From Synergistaceae bacterium OttesenSCG-928-D05 (GTDB taxonomy: Bacteria; Synergistota; Synergistia; Synergistales; Synergistaceae), in assembly GCA_030266985.1 (NCBI GenBank), contig JAJDJB010000003.1:1-64000 (forward strand): a DNA stretch of 64,000 nt, in the 5' to 3' direction. Shown piece after piece: positions 1 to 7,923 of the stretch (position 1 is the stretch's first letter; each line of letters begins with the position of its first letter). The notes beneath the pieces are model-generated. The model worked only from the letters and a program-made list of their open reading frames with translations. It did no database searches and was not told where the DNA came from. Position numbers and translations under genes: made by a program.

Positions 1-194
1 GGATAATACAGGGGGCTTTTTTCCTCCAGAGAAAACTACCATGTTTAAAATAGGCATTTTTCTCAAAATTACGTTCTTATTATTAATCCAAATCTTCATA
101 CCTAGATTACAGCAGGATTTATCGTTAATCTAAGCATAATTACCGAAAAGAGTTTTTATGTAATTTTACGCATGCGGAAGGGGCGCGGACAAAA
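1..194. other. AT-rich left-edge region without a recognisable gene
   Basis: No convincing reading frame, RNA gene or repeat is visible. A G-run followed by six T at about positions 11-22 could be the tail of a terminator belonging to a gene outside the window, but its other arm is missing. The rest is AT-rich spacer downstream of the aminotransferase terminator. Confidence 0.5.
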
Positions 195-223
195 AACCGC
201 CCGGTCGAATCGACCGGGCGGTT
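195..223 (-). terminator. Rho-independent terminator of the aminotransferase gene
   Basis: A near-perfect inverted repeat (AACCGCCCGGTCGA and its complement) is followed on the minus strand by a run of T. It lies just past the stop codon of the aminotransferase gene. Confidence 0.9.
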
Positions 224-248
224 GCTGTCAGCCAATAAAAAGCGTCGT

Positions 249-1469
249 TTAATGGCCCGCTTTGATCTCGCTAATCGCTTCCGCAAGCCTACGCACGCCT
301 TCGTCGATGACGTCCGGTTGGGAATACGTAAAGTTAACGCGCCCGAATCGCTCCCCGAGCTCCTTCTGCACGCAGAAGGGTTCATCCGGAATAAATGCAA
401 CTTGTTTTTCAAGCGCTTTTTTCGCAAGCAGGCTTGCGTTGATGCCGCCAAAATCCAGCCAGTAGAAGAAACCGCCCTCCGGCTTGACCCACGTTACACC
501 AAGCGGCGTAAGGTGTTTGATAAGGCTCTTTTCCATCGCGTCCCGTTTTACCCTGTAATTGTCAATAATCACGGGTAGATGGGAATCGAGATAACCGTTC
601 TTGCAATACTCGTAAGCGAGCGCCTGTGTGATCGGGCTTGAGCAAAGGTCCGTAAACTGCTTGAAGATTGCAAGCTGCCGGATGACATTTTCGTTGCCGC
701 ACACCCAGCCAATGCGCGTTCCGGGCGAAAGGATCTTCGAGAACGAACCCGCGTAGATCGTATTGCCTGCCTTGTCAAACGAAAACACTGACGGCAGGTG
801 TTCGCCATCGTAGCGAATGTAACCGTACGGATCGTCTTCCAGGATTGGCACGCCGTACCGCTCGGAGATCTCCGCCAGCTGCTGCCTGCGCTCGACGGAC
901 ATCGTAGCTCCAGCGGGGTTCTGGAAGTTCACGATCGTATAGATGAACTTCGGGCTTTTCCCTTCGGCGCGAATTTTTTCAATCGTTTGCGGAAGTTTCT
1001 CGACCACCATACCGTGCTCATCCATCGGAACCGTAACGAAACTTGCGCCGTGGTTCACGAAAACGGAAAGCGCGGAAAGATATGTCGGATCTTCCGTAAT
1101 TACGACGGAACCCGGATCGATCATGACCCAACCGAGCAGGTCAAGCGCCTGCTGCGATCCCGTCGTCAGTATCATTTCCTTGTCATTTACCACACGGCCC
1201 AGGCGCGGCTCCTGCCACTCGGCAAGGAATTTGCGCAGGCGCGGGTCGCCCTCCGTCGTTCCATATTGCATGATTTCAGCGCCTTGCGCCTTTATCATCG
1301 TGGAATCCAAGAAGAACTCGTCTACCGGGAACACTTCCGGCGCGGGCATCCCGCCCGCAAACGAAATCATCCCGGGCTGTTTCACGACGTTCAGGATCTC
1401 CCTGATTGGAGAGGGCCTCAGCGTCTTCACCTTCTGGCTGTAATTTTGCTCCCACGCATTACCACCCAT
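249..1469 (-). CDS. PLP-dependent aminotransferase, class I/II (2-aminoadipate aminotransferase/LysN-like)
   Basis: The 406-residue protein has the fold-type I aminotransferase pattern: GSQQALD at about 104-110, the NPAG pocket near 184, EDDPYG near 211 and the Schiff-base lysine in SFSK at about 245. It resembles the MocR-like/LysN group (PLP-dependent transfer between 2-oxoglutarate and amino acids such as 2-aminoadipate, leucine or aromatic amino acids), but without the N-terminal GntR DNA-binding domain. The frame is open 25 codons further upstream. The ATG at 1469 was chosen because AAGGTGGTG sits seven bases before it. It is probably monocistronic, with its own terminator at 195-223. 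The actual substrate cannot be read from sequence. Confidence 0.9.
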   Translation of the reverse strand: MGGNAWEQNYSQKVKTLRPSPIREILNVVKQPGMISFAGGMPAPEVFPVDEFFLDSTMIKAQGAEIMQYGTTEGDPRLRKFLAEWQEPRLGRVVNDKEMILTTGSQQALDLLGWVMIDPGSVVITEDPTYLSALSVFVNHGASFVTVPMDEHGMVVEKLPQTIEKIRAEGKSPKFIYTIVNFQNPAGATMSVERRQQLAEISERYGVPILEDDPYGYIRYDGEHLPSVFSFDKAGNTIYAGSFSKILSPGTRIGWVCGNENVIRQLAIFKQFTDLCSSPITQALAYEYCKNGYLDSHLPVIIDNYRVKRDAMEKSLIKHLTPLGVTWVKPEGGFFYWLDFGGINASLLAKKALEKQVAFIPDEPFCVQKELGERFGRVNFTYSQPDVIDEGVRRLAEAISEIKAGH

Positions 1470-1566
1470 GGATTTCACCACCTTGTAAACTAATTCCCTA
1501 ATTATAATATAGCATGAATTTTCCAATTCCTGTAGAGGGAACAAACACGCTTATAAACAGAAAAAT

Positions 1567-1591
1567 AAAAACCCCGCCTGTGCGGAGTTTT
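1567..1591. terminator. Hairpin terminator after the marR-type gene
   Basis: An inverted repeat (AAAACCCCGC...GCGGAGTTTT, one mismatch) is flanked by A-rich and T-rich ends, so it could work on both strands. It closes the MATE-MarR operon on the minus strand. Confidence 0.75.
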
Positions 1592-2046
1592 CATTTTTCT
1601 GTTTTTAAACTGTCTGCCATCTTCCGACAGAGGATTTCAAGCGTTAGATAGGTGCGGTCAAGTTCCCTGCTCCCGATCGAAGAGAGCGAATCGAGTTCCC
1701 ACCTGTGCAAACCTTCCACCGTTTTCTCCGCAAACTTTTTTCCCTCCGGCGTAAAGCGCACAACCTTGCGCCGGCGGTCCTTCTCATGCGGAAAACGCGC
1801 TAGGAATCCTTTGCTTTCCAGCGAATCGAGCGTCGACGTCATCGTCTGCCGCGGGATTCCCAGATAATCCGCAATTTCAGCGGGCTCCACGCCCTCGGGG
1901 CGAATCAGCATCTCCTCAAGCAGCGTCAGCGCGTTCGTCGAAAGGCCCTGCCGCTGCGACCAGTCTTCGTAGACCTGGTCGTAACGCCGCCACAAGTCGG
2001 ACATTTTCAGCAGCTTTTTCTTTTGTTCAGGCGATATTTTCGACAT
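1591..2046 (-). CDS. MarR-family transcriptional regulator
   Basis: The 151-residue protein has the MarR architecture: helical dimerisation segments at both ends around a winged helix (about residues 35-110). It has a typical recognition stretch (IPRQTMTSTLDSLESKGFL) and a charged wing (HEKDRRRKVV). It lies 24 bp downstream of a MATE exporter gene in the same orientation, so it is probably co-transcribed and controls that exporter, the usual arrangement for MarR-MATE pairs. The ligand is unknown. Repeats in the exporter leader (3470-3500) are candidate operators. The gene is intact and of normal length. Confidence 0.9.
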   Translation of the reverse strand: MSKISPEQKKKLLKMSDLWRRYDQVYEDWSQRQGLSTNALTLLEEMLIRPEGVEPAEIADYLGIPRQTMTSTLDSLESKGFLARFPHEKDRRRKVVRFTPEGKKFAEKTVEGLHRWELDSLSSIGSRELDRTYLTLEILCRKMADSLKTEK

Positions 2047-2070
2047 CCCGCAACACCACTCTCTATCGCA

Positions 2071-3420
2071 TCATAACCACGTTGCCGTCAAAGGGATACG
2101 ACGCCACGATTCCCTGCGCCACATCAACATAAATATACCAGCTAACGCGGCATTTGCGAAGGGCATCGCCATCCACACGCCATCGATCCCGAAGAAATAA
2201 GGAAGTGTCCAAAGGAAGAACGGCAAAAGCACAAAGGGATCGCCATAAGTCAAAAACGATGCGTTACGCAAATTCCCGACGGACTGAAAATAAGACGCAC
2301 CGACCTTCGCGACGCCCAGAAAGGGATACATGGGAACTGAAAGCAGCAGTCCGCGCGCAGCCATCGCCGCCGCGTCGCCGGTCATGGAGAAAAATCCCGG
2401 CACCACCCTGTGCAGCGCAAGCGCCAGCAAAGAACAGGCGAGCCCGACCGCAACGGCAAAGAAAATTCCCATGCGTGCAGTCAATCTGCGGCGCGCCGAA
2501 AGGCTCGCGCCGTGATAATAGCTGACCAGCGGCTGAATCCCCTCCGCGATCCCCTCTTCGAGCATCACGCCCACCGGCACGATATATCCGATCACGGCAT
2601 AGGCCGCGACGCCCATATCGCCGCCGTAAGCAAGCGCCTGCCAGTTGTGCATGATCATCGTCAGCGCGGTCGCGACCTGTACGCCAAACGGAGAAACACC
2701 CATGCCGACGATCGCCTTCGAGAGCTTCGCGTTAAAACGCAGCGCGCGCTTGCGAAGCCGCACGACAGATTTCCCGGAAAGGAAATGCAAAGACAGAAAC
2801 ACAGCGCTGACAAGCTGCGAAACAATCGTCGCAACGGCCGCTCCCGCCACGCCAAACGGAAAAACAATGACCCAAAGCCAGTCGAGCACAATGTTCACCA
2901 AAAACGCCGAGACCATGATATACATGGCCTTGCGCGGAAAACCGTCGTTACGCACGGCGCCTAGCATCCCCATCGTGAACACCTGCGCGGGCGAACCGAC
3001 AAGCAATATCCACGCATAAAGGAAAGACATATTCGCAACCGCAGTATCTTTCACCTCGTAAAGGGAAAGCAGCGGTTTACTCACGCCCGTAAAACCGATT
3101 GCCGTCAACACAGACGCCGCTGCCATCAACGCGACCATCGCGCCAAGGATGCGCTCCGCAAGCTTTTTGCGCCCGCGCCCCATACTGATCGAAATCAGCG
3201 CGCCGCCGCCAACGCCAATCCCAGCGCCAACCGCCGTCACAAACACTGTGAACGGAAACGCCAGGCCGACTGCCGCGAGTCCGGCATCGCCAACGCCCCA
3301 TCCCACGAAGAAACCGTCGACGACCGTGTAGATCGCGCTCAAAAGCTGCGCGCTGACAGACGGAACGACGAACGCGAGAAATATTTTTATCAGATGTTTA
3401 TTGTTCGATGCATGAACCAT
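2071..3420 (-). CDS. MATE-family efflux transporter
   Basis: The 449-residue polytopic protein fits the MATE (MOP superfamily) pattern, with about 12 predicted membrane helices and the N-lobe opening typical of DinF/NorM-like transporters (VPSVSAQLLSAIYTVVDGFF). MATE proteins export cationic drugs or metabolites using sodium or proton gradients. The frame stays open about 115 codons further upstream, but the ATG at 3420 is preceded by a strong GGAGGAG site and gives the normal family length. It is first in an operon with a MarR regulator. A good sigma-70 promoter lies at 3506-3534. Substrate not predictable. Confidence 0.93.
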   Translation of the reverse strand: MVHASNNKHLIKIFLAFVVPSVSAQLLSAIYTVVDGFFVGWGVGDAGLAAVGLAFPFTVFVTAVGAGIGVGGGALISISMGRGRKKLAERILGAMVALMAAASVLTAIGFTGVSKPLLSLYEVKDTAVANMSFLYAWILLVGSPAQVFTMGMLGAVRNDGFPRKAMYIMVSAFLVNIVLDWLWVIVFPFGVAGAAVATIVSQLVSAVFLSLHFLSGKSVVRLRKRALRFNAKLSKAIVGMGVSPFGVQVATALTMIMHNWQALAYGGDMGVAAYAVIGYIVPVGVMLEEGIAEGIQPLVSYYHGASLSARRRLTARMGIFFAVAVGLACSLLALALHRVVPGFFSMTGDAAAMAARGLLLSVPMYPFLGVAKVGASYFQSVGNLRNASFLTYGDPFVLLPFFLWTLPYFFGIDGVWMAMPFANAALAGIFMLMWRRESWRRIPLTATWL

Positions 3421-3772
3421 GATTATCTCCTCCAATATGCATCGCCCGTTTTGTAACTTTGTCCGAAATATGATTGTTCCAACTAATATAATCCGAACAT
3501 GTATTATATTATCAGGGATTTGTTTTTTCGTCAAACGAAATCGCTGCTTATAGCGCGCCGGCTTCGTAGGCGACCGGATGGCAATACTCGAAGTAATCAA
3601 GATTAAACCTCCGCTTGGCATCCGACCGGTTACTTGCACCATCACGCACTCCAGGCTGCGATTGTATTGGGATATGCTTTCGAGAAATAGGGGGATTTTT
3701 ACAAAAAATGATTTTTTTCCCACACTCACGCAGAACGCGGCGATAATGTGCCAGTGGCGACGAAACATGAAG
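3421..3772 (-). other. Leader and upstream region of the MATE operon; possible transposase remnant
   Basis: The part next to the gene holds the MATE promoter and a leader of about 80 nt with TCCGAA direct repeats and a GTTC/GAAC inverted pair, which are candidate MarR operators. Farther upstream (about 3540-3720, minus strand) one frame ends in a peptide with a pattern loosely like the C-terminus of IS3-type OrfB transposases (R..N.DYFEYCHPVAYE then a stop). No complete gene is present. Confidence 0.45.
3506..3534 (-). promoter_or_regulatory. Sigma-70-type promoter of the MATE-marR operon
   Basis: On the minus strand TTGACG (3534-3529) is separated by 17 bp from TAATAT (3511-3506). Predicted transcription starts around 3500, about 80 bases before the MATE start codon. 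Confidence 0.75.
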
Positions 3773-3818
3773 AAAGAGCCCTCAAAAGCGTATTGTCGCT
3801 ACGCAGAGAGGGCTCTTT
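3773..3818. terminator. Bidirectional hairpin terminator
   Basis: An 11-bp stem (AAAGAGCCCTC/GAGGGCTCTTT) encloses a second stem (GCGTA/TACGC). It lies downstream of the thioesterase gene on the minus strand. T-rich sequence also follows on the plus strand. Confidence 0.8.
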
Positions 3819-3888
3819 CAAATGTTTTTTAGCTATTTGCGTGCGGCCTTTAGCCCCGGTAATCTTCCAGCCGGGGCCGCGTTCTGCT

Positions 3889-4623
3889 TTATCGCCAGAG
3901 CGAATGGAATTTAGCGTATTCCAGCGTACCATCCTCGGTGCGAAGTGAATGCAGAAACTCCCGGCCTGTGTCATTCGGCACTTCTTCCGTCTGCGCTTTC
4001 ACGCGCACGCGGGGCACCGGGTGCAGAAACTCGCCCTCGACAAGCATCGGGGAAAGTAATTCCGGAACTTCAAAAGGCACCGTATCGAGCGCCCAGTTGA
4101 AATAAACGGCGTGGTTCGTGTGGTCGTTGACGTCCAAATCCTGCCAGCGCACCTTCCACATCTCTTCAATCTGCGGCGTCGTAAGCTCCGGTATTTTAAC
4201 CTCAGGCGGAAATTCATCCAAAACCTTTTCCGCTTCAAAACTGTATAGATCATTCCGGTCCAATCGCATCGGGCGCATTTTCACGACATCAAGCAGCACC
4301 CACCATGTAGAAGCTTCGCCAAGGTATTCGCCCGCGGCGTTCCAGAGGCGGAACGAACGCAGTGAAAAAAGTTTCCGGTAGGGTTCGTGCCACGTTTTTA
4401 TCTTCAGCGCCTTATCGTCCTTGCACGGATAACGCTCAAGCGAGACGCGATAGTTGCGAAGCACCCACGTGATGTCATTGTCCAGCGTCTGGCGCACGGA
4501 AAGTCCAAATTTCGACGCGTCGACGTCCGCCATCTCCTGAAACATTTCAAGCAGCACGCCGAATTTCATCTTCCCTTTCGGGTCGATCCCGCTGAACGGG
4601 ATCTGCAGTTCAAGCTCAGTCAT
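3889..4623 (-). CDS. Acyl-ACP thioesterase (FatA/FatB-like, double hotdog)
   Basis: The 244-residue protein fits bacterial acyl-ACP thioesterases, which hydrolyse acyl-acyl carrier protein to free fatty acid in the cytoplasm. Two hotdog repeats are expected. The second begins with the family signature DVNDHTNHAVYFNW (about 164-177), placing the catalytic Asn166/His168 pair. A WxxR-containing first hotdog precedes it. The start codon lies inside the end of the upstream CofE-like gene (ATGACTGA, 8-bp overlap), so the two are translationally coupled. How a thioesterase relates to a glutamate-ligase-like enzyme is unclear. The gene is followed by the terminator at 3773-3818. Confidence 0.9.
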   Translation of the reverse strand: MTELELQIPFSGIDPKGKMKFGVLLEMFQEMADVDASKFGLSVRQTLDNDITWVLRNYRVSLERYPCKDDKALKIKTWHEPYRKLFSLRSFRLWNAAGEYLGEASTWWVLLDVVKMRPMRLDRNDLYSFEAEKVLDEFPPEVKIPELTTPQIEEMWKVRWQDLDVNDHTNHAVYFNWALDTVPFEVPELLSPMLVEGEFLHPVPRVRVKAQTEEVPNDTGREFLHSLRTEDGTLEYAKFHSLWR

Positions 4624-5794
4624 CGAGATAATTGTCGAAGTAGCCCTGGATGTAGATGACAGGGGTCCCTTTGTCTCCGGAGCCCGACGTCAGGTCGCAG
4701 AGCGAGCCGATCAGGTCCGTCAGGCACCGCGGCGTCGTGCCGAGCGTTTCATGGCCGAACGGGTCCAGCGCGCCCTTGGATTGGATCGCTTCGCGCACCG
4801 CCTCCGCCGGGTCTTTGTCACCCGCGTTATCGGCGATATATTTGAGTTTGATCTCCTTCGGCATGCCCTCAAGGCCGTCCGTATATCCCGGCGAGACAAC
4901 CGGATCGGCTAGTTCCCAAATGCCGCAGACGGGGTCCTTGAACGCGCCGTCGCCGTAAACGAGCACTTCCGTTTTTTTCCCGGTCCTCTTCTTGAGCTCC
5001 GCCTGCACCTCTTCCGCAAACGCCTTGCTGTCGCGCGGGAAGAGCTTGACGGAATCGTCCGTCGTATAGTTCGAACCGAGCAGGCCGAACGCTTCGTTGT
5101 AGCCAGCTCCGTCGCGCACCGGCGCGCTGCATATTTCGTTCAGCGTCACCACTTTGGCGCCCGCTTTTTCCAGAATGCTGCGGTGCAGTTCACGCGCGTG
5201 GACGCTCGCCACGATTACGTTCTTCGAAAATTTCAGCGCTTCAAGCGGATTATTCGCAAAATGGATCACGATACGCTCCGGGTCGATCCCCTTATAAAGC
5301 TGCACATAGTCGACTCCCGTAAACGGATGCTTGTACTCGCCAAATACCCGGTAGAACGTTTCCTCGTCAAAACCGTCCGCGGACAGGCTTTCCAGCTTCG
5401 TATAATAGTTCATCGGTTCAATCAGCCGATTGCCCACCTCATCGCTGGGATATGAGAGCACGATATGCACCTTACCGCGCACGCCGCGCACAACCGCGCG
5501 CAGGAGCTGGTAAAAACGGTTGCGGCTCAGAATGGGAAAAACAAGCGCAATGTCGCCCTCAGGCACACACCGCCTCACATCCTCCGCGATATCGTCGAGC
5601 GTCACATAGTTGCCCTGCGCACGCGCAAGCAACGACTCCGTCACGCCGACGACGTCCCCGTCCCGGATCGTAAACGCGTCGCGCTCCGACTGCGACGCCG
5701 CAATCACGGCGTCCGCCACGATATTCACGAGATCCGCGCCCTGCGTTACCACCGGAAGCCGTATCCCTCTTGAAATTGTGCCTACCAAACGCAT
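4616..5794 (-). CDS. Coenzyme F420-0:L-glutamate ligase-like protein (CofE family)
   Basis: The 392-residue protein matches the CofE-type gamma-glutamyl ligase family: N-terminal RGIRLPVVTQGADL, a conserved GDVVGVTES stretch, and acidic and GDGAFKDPVCG segments later. True CofE adds glutamates to coenzyme F420, but no F420 biosynthesis gene is present in this window. Many fermentative anaerobes carry homologues of unknown substrate, so the specific reaction is not assigned. The frame is open 50 codons further upstream. The ATG at 5794 was chosen because of the AGGAGGG site seven bases before it. It is the first gene of a two-gene operon with the thioesterase. Confidence 0.8.
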   Translation of the reverse strand: MRLVGTISRGIRLPVVTQGADLVNIVADAVIAASQSERDAFTIRDGDVVGVTESLLARAQGNYVTLDDIAEDVRRCVPEGDIALVFPILSRNRFYQLLRAVVRGVRGKVHIVLSYPSDEVGNRLIEPMNYYTKLESLSADGFDEETFYRVFGEYKHPFTGVDYVQLYKGIDPERIVIHFANNPLEALKFSKNVIVASVHARELHRSILEKAGAKVVTLNEICSAPVRDGAGYNEAFGLLGSNYTTDDSVKLFPRDSKAFAEEVQAELKKRTGKKTEVLVYGDGAFKDPVCGIWELADPVVSPGYTDGLEGMPKEIKLKYIADNAGDKDPAEAVREAIQSKGALDPFGHETLGTTPRCLTDLIGSLCDLTSGSGDKGTPVIYIQGYFDNYLDD

Positions 5795-5974
5795 AAGCAG
5801 CCCTCCTCTTACAGGCTCTTTTTCACACGCACTATATTGTATCACTTTGGGCGCGGCAGCGCGCGAATATATTGCGCCTGGCTGCGCCGCAAGGGATATC
5901 CCCTGTTCCGGATGAAATTCCGGTTGACTTTTTCCGTCTTTCATATTAGCCTATTCAATAGAAAGTAATATATG

Positions 5975-6039
5975 ACTTATATAGGTTCGCGATATGGGCG
6001 GACGTTTCTACCAACTACCGTAAATAGTTGTCTATGAGT
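5975..6039 (+). ncRNA. Purine riboswitch aptamer, guanine-type (C74)
   Basis: The whole purine-riboswitch fold is readable. P1 is ACTTATA (5975-5981) with TATGAGT (6033-6039). P2 is GTTCGC/GCGGAC with loop GATATGG. The J2/3 segment is GTTTCTACC. P3 is CAACTA/TAGTTG (6012-6017/6025-6030) with loop CCGTAAA. The two loop sequences are the ones that form the kissing interaction in known purine riboswitches. The ligand-pairing position of J3/1 is C (6032), which specifies guanine or hypoxanthine rather than adenine. It sits about 105 bases before guanine deaminase. Confidence 0.93.
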
Positions 6040-6090
6040 TGCCCGCCGGGGTCCCGGCGCCGCACTCTGGACAGCGTCGGTAGTTTTTTT
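6013..6090 (+). promoter_or_regulatory. Riboswitch expression platform: terminator that competes with aptamer P3
   Basis: The sequence CGGTAGTT just before and into the run of seven T (6084-6090) is an exact complement of AACTACCG at 6013-6020, which is the 5' strand of P3 plus the start of its loop. This 8-bp terminator stem encloses a small GCCGG/CCGGC hairpin (6045-6058) and cannot coexist with the folded aptamer. Ligand binding should therefore block termination, so this is predicted to be an ON switch. No comparably strong terminator formed only by sequence outside the aptamer was found. Confidence 0.65.
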
Positions 6091-6143
6091 GTCGCTCCGG
6101 CAAACAAAACCCTGCGCCATGCAGGAACCGGGAGGAAAGACAC

Positions 6144-7418
6144 ATGGACAAAAGCTTCGTTTTAAGGGGAAACATTTGCTACAGCAAAAACATGCGCGAA
6201 CTGCACACGGTCCCGCGCGGATATCTGGTATGCGAAAACGGGCGCTCCGCGGGTGTTTTCCGCGAACTGCCGGGCGCGTTTAAACACCTGCCGCTCGAAG
6301 ACTTCGGGGAAAGGATAATAATCCCCGGCCTTATAGACCTGCACATCCACGCTCCGCAGTTCTCCTACCGCGGACTCGGCATGGACCTCGAACTTCTCAA
6401 CTGGCTCGATACCTACACATTTCCGGAAGAGGCAAAATACAAAAACATCGAATACGCGCGGCGCGCCTACGCGGACTTCGTCGAAGACGTTAAAAAAGGA
6501 CCGAACACACGCGCGGTCGTCTTCGCCACGGTGCACGTTCTCGCCACGGAACTCTTGATGGACATGCTCGAAGCGAGCGGGCTCGTCACGATGGTCGGCA
6601 AAGTCAACATGGACCGCAACGCCAGCCCCGACCTCCAGGAAGAAAGCGCCGAAGCCTCGGCGCGCGCAACCTCCGAATGGCTCGCAGACATCGCCGGAAA
6701 ATATAAAAACACATACCCGATCATCACGCCGCGTTTTATCCCGTCGTGCACAGACGAGCTGATGCGCGCGCTCAAAACGATACAGGCGGAACACGGCCTG
6801 CCCATCCAGTCGCACCTCTCCGAAAACAAAAACGAGATCGAATGGGTAAAAGAACTCTGCCCCGGCTCCGCCTCCTACGGCGACGCCTACGACCGCTTCG
6901 GACTCTTCGGCGGCAGCGCCAAAACCATAATGGCGCACTGCGTCTGGTCTGACGAGGACGAAAGCGACCTCATCGAGGAGCGCGGCGTCTTCGTCGCCCA
7001 CTGCCCGCAGTCCAACACCAACATCTGCTCCGGGATCGCGCCAATTCGCCGCTACATTGAAAAAGGGCTGCGCGTAGGGCTCGGAAGCGACGTCGCGGGC
7101 GGCAGCGACACATCCCTCTTCAAAATCATGCGCTCGGCAATCGAAGTATCCAAACTCCGCTGGCGCCTCGTCGACCGCTGCGACACACCGCTCACCGTGG
7201 GAGAAGCGTTCTTCCTCGGCACAATGGGCGGCGGCGAATTCTTCGGCAAAGCGGGTTCCTTCGACGAAGGCTACGAATTCGACGCCGTCGTCCTCGACGA
7301 CACGAACTTAAAATCCCCGCTCGAACTCTCGCTCAAAGACCGCGTCGCAAGAATCGTCATGTACGCGGACGACCGGAACATCGACGCGAAATTTGTCCGG
7401 GGTACGAAAATTTTATAA
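6144..7418 (+). CDS. guaD: Guanine deaminase
   Basis: The 424-residue cytosolic amidohydrolase converts guanine to xanthine and ammonia. Metal and substrate motifs are present: PGLIDLHIHAPQ (His67/His69), the guanine-deaminase signature LGMDLELLNWLDTYTFPEE (78-96), GKVNMDRN, HLSEN (His224, Glu227), AHC (His265) and SDVAGG (Asp316). Length is normal. The ATG at 6144 follows a GGAGGAAAG site. The gene stands alone and is preceded by a guanine-type riboswitch, which independently supports the substrate and implies induction when guanine is abundant. Inverted repeats and a terminator follow (7427-7483). Confidence 0.97.
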   Translation: MDKSFVLRGNICYSKNMRELHTVPRGYLVCENGRSAGVFRELPGAFKHLPLEDFGERIIIPGLIDLHIHAPQFSYRGLGMDLELLNWLDTYTFPEEAKYKNIEYARRAYADFVEDVKKGPNTRAVVFATVHVLATELLMDMLEASGLVTMVGKVNMDRNASPDLQEESAEASARATSEWLADIAGKYKNTYPIITPRFIPSCTDELMRALKTIQAEHGLPIQSHLSENKNEIEWVKELCPGSASYGDAYDRFGLFGGSAKTIMAHCVWSDEDESDLIEERGVFVAHCPQSNTNICSGIAPIRRYIEKGLRVGLGSDVAGGSDTSLFKIMRSAIEVSKLRWRLVDRCDTPLTVGEAFFLGTMGGGEFFGKAGSFDEGYEFDAVVLDDTNLKSPLELSLKDRVARIVMYADDRNIDAKFVRGTKIL

Positions 7419-7426
7419 AGCGCGAA

Positions 7427-7446
7427 TGTAACACATTTGCGTTACA
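7427..7446. repeat. Short inverted repeat after guaD
   Basis: TGTAAC and GTTACA flank an 8-nt spacer ten bases past the guaD stop. It could stabilise the 3' end of the mRNA. On the plus strand it is followed by an A-run, so it is not a classical terminator in that direction. Confidence 0.5.
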
Positions 7447-7457
7447 AAAAATGTGAA

Positions 7458-7483
7458 CGGGCGTGCCGCATATGGCACGCCCG
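7458..7483. terminator. Strong hairpin between guaD and the HTH gene
   Basis: A perfect 10-bp stem (CGGGCGTGCC/GGCACGCCCG) with a 6-nt loop lies between the convergent genes. The downstream T-run is better on the minus strand (ACATTTTTTG a few bases on), so it probably serves both sides. Confidence 0.75.
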
Positions 7484-7585
7484 CTGTTGTTAGCCGCTTG
7501 TTTTGTACGAACGGCTATTCTTTACATATGCAGCGCGTCCTTTTACTTTCCTGATTCCAGCAATTTTTTTCTCAAGGAGTTGCCG

Positions 7586-7885
7586 CTAGCCTCTCAGCAA
7601 CAGCGGTCTGGTTTTCTTTCGGATGTTTGCGAGGCGTTTGGCGACGGCTTGCTGGGAGATGCCGAGCAGTTTTGCGATTTCGGTCTGCGTGTAGCCTTTC
7701 AGGAACGCATCCGCTACTTCGAGTTCGCCGTCGGATACCGCATGACGCAGCATGTCGATAACTTCCATCTCGCGAATCCGGCGACGCGTATTATCGTCCG
7801 GCAGGATCTCTTCGAGTCCTTCAAGTCCGGTTCCGGGGTTTTGTGCATGTGGACATGTAAGAGCAAACAAAAAGAGGCGGCTCAA
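7586..7885 (-). CDS. Small helix-turn-helix protein, sigma-70 region 4-like; start uncertain, possibly a fragment
   Basis: The C-terminal half (about residues 50-95) is a clear sigma-region-4/LuxR-like helix-turn-helix: ADAFLKGYTQTEIAKLLGIS followed by QQAVAKRLANIRKK. The only start giving the full 99 residues is a TTG at 7885, and that codon lies inside the terminator hairpin of the upstream yqeY gene. Its first 15 codons are therefore probably not real coding sequence. The ATG at 7768 would leave about 60 residues with the HTH intact. No separate promoter is obvious. It may be a remnant of a sigma-factor-like gene or be expressed by read-through. Function unknown. Confidence 0.5.
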   Translation of the reverse strand: MSRLFLFALTCPHAQNPGTGLEGLEEILPDDNTRRRIREMEVIDMLRHAVSDGELEVADAFLKGYTQTEIAKLLGISQQAVAKRLANIRKKTRPLLLRG

Positions 7886-7900
7886 TCGAGCGGCCTCTTT
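7871..7900 (-). terminator. Terminator of the rpsU-yqeY operon
   Basis: AAAGAGGCGGCTC pairs with GAGCGGCCTCTTT (one G-G mismatch), followed on the minus strand by TTTTTGTTTG. It lies 24-53 bases past the yqeY stop codon. Confidence 0.85.
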
Positions 7901-7923
7901 CTTGATATTCCGTTATTCGCGTT

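Noticed and set aside
6162-7001. 279-codon open frame opposite guanine deaminase
   Set aside because: Antisense shadow of guaD; Val/Phe/Glu-rich translation without domain features.
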